Below, piece by piece: positions 8,927-16,231 of a DNA stretch of 16,231 nt (position 1 is the first letter of the stretch; each line of letters begins with the position of its first letter). Origin of the DNA: Entophlyctis helioformis (Eukaryota > Chytridiomycota > Chytridiomycetes > Chytridiales > Chytriomycetaceae); assembly GCA_025526915.1 (NCBI GenBank), contig JAHLKH010000378.1, forward strand, positions 1 to 16,231, given 5' to 3'. The position numbers and the translations under genes are program-made. The notes under the pieces were generated by a model. The model was not told where the DNA came from, ran no database searches, and was given only the letters and a program-made list of their open reading frames with translations.

Positions 8927-11900
8927 TCAGTCACTCTGCTTGCGTTTCTTCGAGACGCGTTTGGCTTCAGCGCTCTCACTTTGCTGCTCTTCCTCCTCTT
9001 GCTCCTCTTGCTCCTCCTGCTCTTCCTTCTCTTCCTCCTGCCCTTCGTCCTTCTCTTCGTCCTCGGCCGCCTCAGCCGCCATCTCACGAGCCGCCATGAC
9101 AGTCTTGTATGGCGTCTGATCACCCAAGTCAGTCGCACAGCATCCATCACACAGCATCCATCGCACAGAAAACAAGCGGCATGTCAAGCCATCATACCAT
9201 TTTGTTCATGAACGCTTCAAAGTCCACAGACCATTCGGCATAGTATTCCGGCCGTGACATGCGTTCAAGCGTTTCCAACTCGCCGGCAATGAGCGGTATG
9301 CCGCCATAGATGCCCTTGAGCCCGCCCGCCACAATCATAAAACGCTATGTCACAAACATGTGGTTCCACGTGTCAGTCTCCTTGTCATCATGCACAGACA
9401 CGGGCTAGACATCACACGACCCACATTGTTGCTGCGCTTCGGGCCCTGCACGACAAGCCCGCCCTGGGGCTGTCGGAAGCTCATAACAATCACCAGATAC
9501 GGAGGCGATTTCTTGCCCTTGTCGGATGAAAGCTTGAAATAGGCTCGAGCGAGCGAAATGTCGCTGATATCGGCGTCAGACATCTGCCGCTCCCGGTTGT
9601 TGACTTGAATCATGAGCATCGTGAGTTCACCCGAGCGGAGCAGGACTGGGATCACAAAGTCTGTAGCTGGGTGCTCTTTGCGACAGTGGATGGCCGCACA
9701 GCGGTTGAAGGCCCAATCCAGAAGCTCGATGCTGTTGTCTTCCTCTGTGGATGCAAAGTGGTTGAAGAAGACAACGCCGTCCAGCAGATCTGGAGAGAAT
9801 GCCGCGTGCCAAGCCATCTCTGTGTGTGCGATGTACAAACACATTGGATCGCACAGACGGGTCAGCCATTGCTCGGGTGCACAGCGTGGGTATCATGCAT
9901 CGCGCATCCAACACTTGGCCAATGGCCCAACTCACCGTCGCCGGATTGCCCGGTAGCGGTATTGAGTGCCGCGTCGCCAAAGATGCTGGACAGGAAACGC
10001 GCAACGGTCACGGGCATGGTCAGGCAGCAGTTGGGCGACGCGTCCCACGTGGCCTGCGAGGCAGCTGCAACAAGGATGATCTTGGCTGCCAGCTGGCCAC
10101 CGCCGCCCCTTTCCATGAACCCCCGGTCAAAGCTGCTTGACAGCTGCGTGACCATCGTTTCCCATCGGCCATTAGCCATGTCGCCCCTGTCGCCCGTCAC
10201 CCACTGACGAGCATCGTTGCCGGCAAACTTGAGTGCGCACTGAGCTCCCTCGGCAAGAACGGGATCTGACGGATACAAAATGGTCATCGTCCTGTAGTCG
10301 CTGGTGATGCTGGTGCACAACGCCATGAAGCGCTCGGTCATGATCGCCGTGAGGGGCATATCCAACGCCTTGATAGGCGGACACACCAGAGAGCTGGCTA
10401 CGGCGCGATACGCGTGTACCATGTTTGGATGGGTAGAGTTGAAACCCTGCCGCTTGGCCAGCACTGGTGCGGGATCGTCAGCCGCGCAGAGCTTTGAGAC
10501 TGCAACGCGAACCGTGCTGCGCACGTCAGTGTCCGCGAGACTGAACCAGATCGGGCGGCCAAGGTGGCGCAGCGAGCTCCACAGTCGGGTCTCGAGTTGC
10601 TCGTCATTGAAGAGTGTCTCGAGGCTGCCCGTGCCGACTTGGATGGCCGCTGTGATCGTGTCCAAGACAGGAACAAACGTGTCCTGACTACAGCCTGCGT
10701 CGAGTGAGAAAATAGACACGTACGGAATGGCAAGTTTGTCGGTTCGGATGCTGCGCATCGAGCTGTAGTAGGTTGGTGGGACGAAAGGCGTTGGCAGGCC
10801 GACTGTCACTGACGTGTCGATCAGCATGCATATGACGCCATTGATGTTGCACTTGGCAATGCAGCTGAAGAACTCCCGGAAGCGATCAAAGGTGATGAAA
10901 GGGTCCGCGGTGTTGGCCGAGCTGCCTGGGGGAGGAATGAGATGCGACGCCTCATCAAACGCAAACACAAGACCCGTGTGGTGGTTGTAGTCCCTGTTGC
11001 TCAGCGCGACCTGTAGCTTGCTCATCTCATTCTGAAGGATAGCGTAGGCAGCATCACGCCGTTCTGAAGGATTGAAGCAAGTGCAGGCATGGCCAGAGTG
11101 TTAGAAGAGAGCATGTACTGCGCAAGACGGCTGGATGTGAGAATCTTACCGGCAAGTTCGCAAACTAGTGATGTTGCTTTGCTGCGAATATCAGGAACAC
11201 GTTTAAAAGGCACACCTATTGGATATTCCGCGCCTGGGGGCAGACTGTCCAAGGCAGCTGTTCCTGATGCTTTGGCTGCTGGTTGCGAGGACGATGTCCA
11301 CGGCGACTCGTTTCCGACACGAGCCACCGCGGTGATGACATCATCCGAGTCCATCCGCTGCACAATGGCATCCCAGAAGTGCACCTGCTTGGCAGGGTCG
11401 CACTGCATGTCAATCCATGCGGCGGGCGTCAGCGTCGGGTCGCTTTGCAGACTGTCGACCAGGTGACGGATGCAGGCAACGAGCAGGCGCAGCAGCCAAT
11501 GCTTGACCAGATGACCGCGCGTGGGAATGCGGTCAGCGATGCCGCTACGCAACGGAAAGCCGGGGTCTGCCAAGTCGCGCAGGCATATGAGCATGGTGAA
11601 GCGCTGCTTGGCTGCTTCGACCATCAGGCGGCTCTTGCCCATGCCGCTCGCCTGGACGAGGCTGCCGATCGGCGCCAACATGTCGGGTGTGCATTTCCAC
11701 ATGCAGCTGATAAAGTCGATGTAATGCACAAACTCGTCCAGGTAGTCCAAGGACTTGACAAAGTCTGCTGAGAAGGCCTTGACGACCGACGTGGGAACGC
11801 TCGGCTGTGCACGAGGCGTGCTCTGGACTTGTGGTGCGGCGGTGCTCGCACCAGAGGAGCCCTGCTCCAGCTCTGCGGCTTGTCTGGCGGCCGCCAGCTG

Positions 11901-12152
11901 AGCGTCGATAGATGCGAGTTGGGCCACAAGTACCAAACGGACTTGGTCATCAGTCATGACTGCTCTCTTTGAGCATCGGCAGGGCATGCGCCAGTCAGTT
12001 CCCAGAGTCGTCGCAACAGCCAAGTGGACGGCACTCACGAGTCTTTCCAGAGCGGCGATGCGTGCTGCGGATGGCCGAGCGACTGCCTCTGCGGGCGTCT
12101 CTGCGGGCGTCTCTGCGGGCGTCTCTGCAGGCGTCTCTGCAGGCGGATCCAT
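8927..12152 (-). CDS. Crinkler/RHS-like P-loop NTPase with C-terminal PD-(D/E)XK-like domain
   Basis: Five exons are proposed: 12152-11150, 11063-9936, 9819-9425, 9344-9198 and 9115-8927. They total 2862 nt, or 953 residues, with consistent phases and donors gtaaga, gtgagt, gtgggt and gtatga. Domain order: a Pro-Ala-Glu-Thr repeat (about 3-22), Ala/Gln-rich helix, Walker A ASGMGKSRL (Lys173), Walker B LVFAFDEASHLI (Asp371-Glu372), a long helical region, then a nuclease-like core with Asp764 in TDFVIPVLL and MIQVNN (782-785). The tail is Glu/Gln-rich and ends in a basic, NLS-like KRVSKKRK. The NTPase plus restriction-like layout matches expanded fungal, chytrid and oomycete families grouped with Crinklers/RHS, whose NTPase may drive DNA action by the nuclease domain. 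I recognise the layout, not an exact family. The usual Lys of the last nuclease motif appears to be Asn. A further in-frame intron (about 11966-12037, gtgagt donor, 72 bp) is possible near residues 39-62. Base composition looks less GC-rich than its neighbours. Confidence 0.78.
12091..12143 (-). repeat. 12-bp tandem repeat encoding Pro-Ala-Glu-Thr units
   Basis: About 4.5 copies of gcgggcgtctct / gcaggcgtctct (plus strand) encode (PAET)n on the minus strand, immediately after the proposed start of the NTPase gene. Copies differ only at one g/a position, so the expansion looks recent. Confidence 0.9.
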
Positions 12153-12798
12153 TGGATGTTGCTTGAGCACTGTGGGGTCAGTCGCGGGTCCGCAAGAGAG
12201 ATGATCGGACTGAGGGCAAGTCGAAGATGTCGGTGCGTGATCGTGTCGGTACGCGACTGGACGTTCCCACTGGACGTTCCCACTGGTGAGCGCACTGCTG
12301 GTGAGCGCACTGCTGGTGAGCGCACTGCTGGCGACAACAGCGACGAGCGATCGGTGCACGCTGTCTGGACAAGAGAGTGTCCAAGGGCGGCGGCATCCGC
12401 GGCTTTGCCTGGCACCTCGGGCGTCGGTTGGTTGTTGCGTCCATGCAGCCAAGCCACGTACAGCCAAGCCAGCACTGGGCAGCACACGGCAGATCCAGCA
12501 AGGCCATCCAGCAAGGCGACGAGATCCGATGCAGCCAAGCGAGCAGCAGCAGCAGCAGCAGCAGACGCCGGCCGCTTCCCCGAAGCGCGTCTGACGCGGC
12601 TGACTCGCGCTTCTCCTTCATCTCGTTTCGCCGTTCGTCTCGCCTTGCAGTTCCAGTGCTCATCTGCGCTCGTCTCTGTGTTGGTCGCAGCGCTTCTACT
12701 TGCTTCGCTTGTCCTTGCAGCGCTTCTACGTCCAGCACCCGCACCCGCACCCGCACCCGCCCCCGCCCCACCACGACCGCCAGCCAGGCGGGCCGTTC
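12153..12798. promoter_or_regulatory. Divergent intergenic region between the NTPase and E3 ligase genes
   Basis: This 646-bp gap should hold both divergent promoters. It contains two tandem arrays (12258-12328), an AGC/CAG triplet run at about 12542-12563, a cacccg hexamer array at about 12735-12760, and a duplicated gcagcgcttctac motif at about 12688 and 12717. Open frames run through it on both strands, because stops are rare at this GC content, but I see no protein-family similarity in them. The E3 frame stays open back to an ATG at 12700 and the NTPase frame to an ATG at 12485, so either CDS could be somewhat longer. Confidence 0.55.
12258..12328 (+). repeat. Two adjacent short tandem arrays (13 bp x 2 and 15 bp x 3)
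   Basis: tggacgttcccac occurs at 12258-12270 and 12271-12283. It is followed directly by tggtgagcgcactgc at 12284-12298, 12299-12313 and 12314-12328. Copies are perfect, indicating recent slippage or conversion. They lie about 100-180 bp upstream of the NTPase start codon. Confidence 0.92.
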
Positions 12799-15700
12799 AT
12801 GTCGCCACGACAGCGCTCGCAGCACCCGCACTCGCACTCGCCGCACACTCAAGCCACCGACGCTCTTGGCAGTAAGTGCTGCTGCCTTTGACTGCTGCTG
12901 CCTGCCTACGACTGCCTGCCACTCACGCTGCGTGCCCGCACCCGCCCCATTCCCACACGGACCGACCGACCGGCCAACCAACCGACGCCGCCGCCTTGGC
13001 CCCCTGGCAGGCCCGCCCGCCGTCCAGCCTCGCCGCTCATCTCGCAAACGGCCCCACCCGCTCTCGGCCGCCCTTTCGCAGCCCGCACCCGCACAGACCG
13101 CCGCTCCTCCAACCGCTGCCTCTGCTGCCTCTGCTGCCCCTGCTGCCCCTGCCGCCACCGCCGCGAGCCTGACAACAAGGTCGGCCATTTCAGTCTCGCC
13201 TTGCTGCAATAAGCTGCCTTCCGCTGACGCGATCTGCCCGACAGACCAAAGCGCTCCCGCTCAAGCCTCTCTCAGCCACAGTCTCAGTCTCAGTCTCAGC
13301 CCCCCGTCCTCCCCTCCGTCGCGTCCGGAGACCGGTCCTTCAAGAGGCGCAAGTCCACCTTTCTCTCTCCCGTCGCAGCCGCCAACAAACCAAACAAGCA
13401 ACAACAGCGACAGCAAATCCCTGCGGCGTTTCCTGCAGCTAAACCGGCAGAGACCCTGTCCATGGGACGATCCCGCCGCTCGCAACGGCAGAGCCGCAAC
13501 CAGCTGGGCAGCGACAATGACAGCCACGATCACCTCGATCTAGACCTGGACGAGGCCAAGGCGGTCGGCATGGTCACGCGCACGTCGCGTCGCCAACGCG
13601 TGTCGCAGCAGGCAGCTGCCATTGTCGCGGCTGCCCAAGCCACCGCGCCAACCCCACGATCGCCTGCCCGCAATCCGCTGCCCATGTCTGCTGCAAAGCC
13701 ACCCACTACTGCCGACCTGGACGTGGATGACATCATCGCTCCAAATGCCGTGCTCGGCGGTCCTATCAAGGACCAGCATGCCGATCCAGACGATGCCGCT
13801 GATCACGATGACGTGGAAGAAGAGGAAGTGGGAATGGAGGAAGAAGTGGAAGAAGAGGACGAGGAACAGGAACAAGACGACGGAGAAGAGGACGAAGAGG
13901 AAGAGGAGGACGAAGAGGAGGACGATCGCGAGTCCTCGGACGACCTTTCGTCTGATGCAGAGCGAGCCTTTCTTGCCATGGCGGCAGCAGCAGGCGTGGA
14001 TGCCGAGGCGCTCCGAGCCAGCCTCTTTTCAGGCAGCGGTGCAGGAAGCGCGCCGTCTTCTCGCTCGTTGACGTCCAAGGCGGCACAGGCACGCGCACTG
14101 CTCGCCACGATCAAGCAGATTGGCGATCCCTCGTCCCAGATGGTCGCGCTCCAAGAGCTCTCGGAGATCCTGAGCGTTGCTTCGGAGGACATGTTCAGCA
14201 CCAGCAGCGGCAGCGACGCTCGCTCCTCGTTGCTGAGCACGCCAGACTTGGTCAATGCCCTGGTTGGGGTCATTGACTGCAGTGATGCAGCCATGGCGGC
14301 TGCGTTTGCCATGGACGACGACGATGCATTTGGCGTCGGCGGCGGCGGCAGCGGCGGCGGCATTCTTCCCGAGCTCATGCTGCTGAGCTGCCGATGCATG
14401 ACCAACCTGATAGAGGCCAATCCCGCCGCACCGGGCGTGATTGTGCAGCAGCGAGGTGTCCAGGCGCTCGTGGCCAAACTCATGGAGATCGAGTACATTG
14501 ACCTGGCCGAGCAGATTCTGACGGTTCTCGAAAAGATCTCGGCCGAATACCCGTCAGAGATCCTCAAGGCAAACGGCCTGACTGCGTCTCTGCAGTACAT
14601 TGACTTTTTCGGCACCCATGTTCAGCGGTCTGCCATGACGATTGCCGCCAACGCCTGTCGCGGCCTTACGTCCATCCCGTCGCTTCGCGCTGCCCCGCTC
14701 TCGATGCCGCCATCAGGCTCGGCTGCCTCGCAGGCTGCGACTAACGGGGGACAGGCCGACTCGCTGCCAATGGTCTTGTCGGTGATGGACACGGTGACGC
14801 GTCTGATGCAGGCGACGGACAAGAAACTCGTCGACCAGACGGTGCGCTGTCTGAGCCGTATCATTGACTGGGCTGTGCGTGATCCCAAGAAGCTGCAGCC
14901 CATCGCCACGCCCGCGCTGCTCGAGACGCTTGTCAGCACACTGTCGACCATGGCCGACCACCGCAGCAGCCAGGCAAATCCAGTCGTGTTTGTGGCTCTG
15001 TTGCGCATCATCGCTAGCATTGCGCGTGCCTCGCCCCAGTGCGCTCGCGACCTGACAACACGCAACGGCATCTTGACTGTCGTCCGCAACATTCTCACAG
15101 ACAATGCCGCATCGCTCATTCCCGTGCCAAATGCGGCTCATGCTTCGGCGGACGGTGTTGCCCCAGCCGCCGAGATATCACACGACCAGGCATCCGCGGA
15201 CATGGGTGAGCACGACGTTCACGCCGAGCGTCTCAGTGCTGCACTCATGGGCTCGATTGTGAACCGGCCGACGGAGCAGATCCTCGACATTCTCAATGTT
15301 CCCGCGAGCCTGCTGCCTCAGCTCCCTCAGGAGCATCCCTGGAAGGTGTCGTCGTCTCCAACGACAGCAAGTGCAGCTGGTACACCGGCTGCGTCTGCGG
15401 CGGCAAAAAGTTCGAGTGCGGCTGGGCTGGACCAAGCGTCGGTCAACTTGTATGTGCGCACGCTCGTCCCGCTCTTGTTTGACGTCTTTGGCGCCACGGT
15501 CAACGTGGCTGTCCGTCGCAAGGTCATCGAGTGTGTGGCCAAGGGCATCTGGTTCGTCAAAGATGCTGCGCTCCTCGAGGCTACACTCTACGGCTGCCGC
15601 GGCTTTGGCAAGTTTCTCTTTGAGCTCATCCACCTGCACGACGTCGCCTTGACTTCCAACACGCGCCACGAGGCTGGCGAATCGCCATTGAGCAGCACCG

Positions 15701-16231
15701 TGGCTGCTTCATCGCAAGTCGAACCATCAACACCGCTGGCCAGTCCAGGCACTGCAGCTGAGTCGCCCGTGGCCTTGTCTGCCCAAGCCGCGGCACAGCA
15801 CGCGCAGCTGTCTCGCAGCGCCTTCATGATGATGCTGGCTGGCGTGCAGATTACACAAATCGCGGTCGCCAAGGGCGGTCCTCGCTTCAAGGTATGGCTG
15901 GTCCGCGAGGGCGTCATGGACGAAATCGGCAAGGTGCAAGCCAAGGTTGCCGCAGTCCGCGCCCACGATGAATGGCGATGATGCACCAACAAGCGCGTCT
16001 CCTCTCGCGGCAGAGGCAGGCAGTTTGAGCGTGCCTGCATTGGCGCAAACAGACGCCGCGTCTGCGCATGCAACTGCAGTCGAGTTGGCAGACTTGCTGC
16101 AGAGCATCGGCCTTGTTTCTTCGCGGACAGAGGCTGCGTCCTCCAATGACGACTCGGACTTGTCTGCACTGGCTGCCAGAGTGCGTGAGCTGGACGCGGA
16201 CATGCTAAAGACCGACGCCGAGTCGCACATC
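12799..16231 (+). CDS. TRIP12/UFD4-type HECT E3 ubiquitin ligase, N-terminal and armadillo part, 3' partial
   Basis: These ligases act in the ubiquitin-fusion-degradation and chromatin-linked ubiquitin pathways. Exons 12799-12871, 13011-13179 and 13245-15981 are in phase (donor gtaagt, then gtcggc). They join basic, disordered segments (RRSSRKRPHP, PKRSRSSLSQPQS, FKRRKSTFLS) to the long ORF. A Glu/Asp-rich run lies at about residues 272-308. The armadillo region follows, with GLTASLQYIDFFGTHVQRSA (about 526-545) corresponding to the LxxCLLYLEFFSxxxQRNAL block of TRIP12 and LAEQILTVLEKIS just before it. Further on, VWLVREGVMDEIG matches the FRREGVM block. The long frame stops at 15981 (residue 992), but coding-like sequence continues in another frame to the window end, by an 82-bp intron (15934-16015) or a one-base shift near 15962. 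The WWE/HECT end should lie beyond 16231. The start is uncertain: an in-frame ATG at 12700 would add 33 His/Pro-rich residues. Confidence 0.87.

Noticed and set aside
12153..12485. N-terminal extension of the NTPase to an ATG at 12485
   Set aside because: The added residues are encoded by the 13-bp and 15-bp repeats and look non-coding. The ATG at 12152 starts the PAET stretch directly, though the longer form cannot be excluded.
12178..13209. Minus-strand ORF (343 codons) across the intergenic region and E3 first exons
   Set aside because: It is low-complexity Arg/Ala/Leu content from GC-rich repeats, with no recognisable domain. It conflicts with in-phase E3 exons on the other strand.
12377..13543. 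Plus-strand ORF of 388 codons as a separate gene before the E3 ligase
   Set aside because: Only the part at 13011-13179 looks coding, and it fits as exon 2 of the E3 gene. The rest reads through introns and repeats.
1..16231. tRNA, rRNA, CRISPR arrays, operons, riboswitches or transposons
   Set aside because: No cloverleaf, rRNA core, spaced direct-repeat array, transposase or reverse transcriptase motif was recognised. The repeats present are simple tandem arrays without spacers.

Overview
This window is nuclear DNA from a gene-dense, GC-rich eukaryote. Seven protein-coding genes sit almost end to end. Most are split by short GT-AG introns of about 60 to 140 bases, usually with a CTGAC- or CTAAC-like branch site shortly before the acceptor. 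The gene set is a PUS1-type pseudouridine synthase, an HDAC8-like class I deacetylase, an SLC38/AVT-type amino acid transporter, a TRIP12/UFD4-type ubiquitin ligase, an RlmN-type radical SAM methyltransferase and a Crinkler-like NTPase. Together they suggest a unicellular opisthokont, perhaps an early-diverging fungus such as a chytrid. That placement is inference, and no rRNA or other species marker is present.

Layout. 1-1599 (+): 3' part of a PUS1-like pseudouridine synthase whose reading frame breaks four times, each apparently by one extra base at a C-run or CC. 1779-3500 (+): a seven-exon HDAC8-like deacetylase of 390 residues with a complete active site. 3536-4444 (-): a four-exon, probably N-myristoylated EF-hand protein, convergent with the deacetylase (35 bp between stops) and divergent from the next gene (65 bp between start codons). 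4510-6652 (+): a five-exon amino acid transporter. 6688-6813: a 35-bp minisatellite carrying four CCAAT boxes, upstream of 6945-8802 (+), a three-exon RlmN-like methyltransferase with a C-terminal membrane anchor. 8927-12152 (-): a five-exon, 953-residue P-loop NTPase joined to a PD-(D/E)XK-like domain, of the Crinkler/RHS kind. 12153-12798: a repeat-rich divergent intergenic region. 12799 to the window end (+): the N-terminal and armadillo part of a TRIP12/UFD4-type HECT E3 ligase.

The exon models were built by hand from splice consensus, codon phase and family similarity. The total coding length divides by three for five genes (deacetylase, EF-hand, transporter, RlmN-like, NTPase), and for the E3 up to its stop at 15981. 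This is a good internal check, but no transcript data were available. The genes do not form an obvious pathway: housekeeping RNA modification, chromatin, transport and ubiquitin genes flank one rapidly evolving, possibly mobile or effector-like gene. The least expected items are the tail-anchored RlmN homologue, its CCAAT-box minisatellite, and the NTPase-nuclease-like gene.
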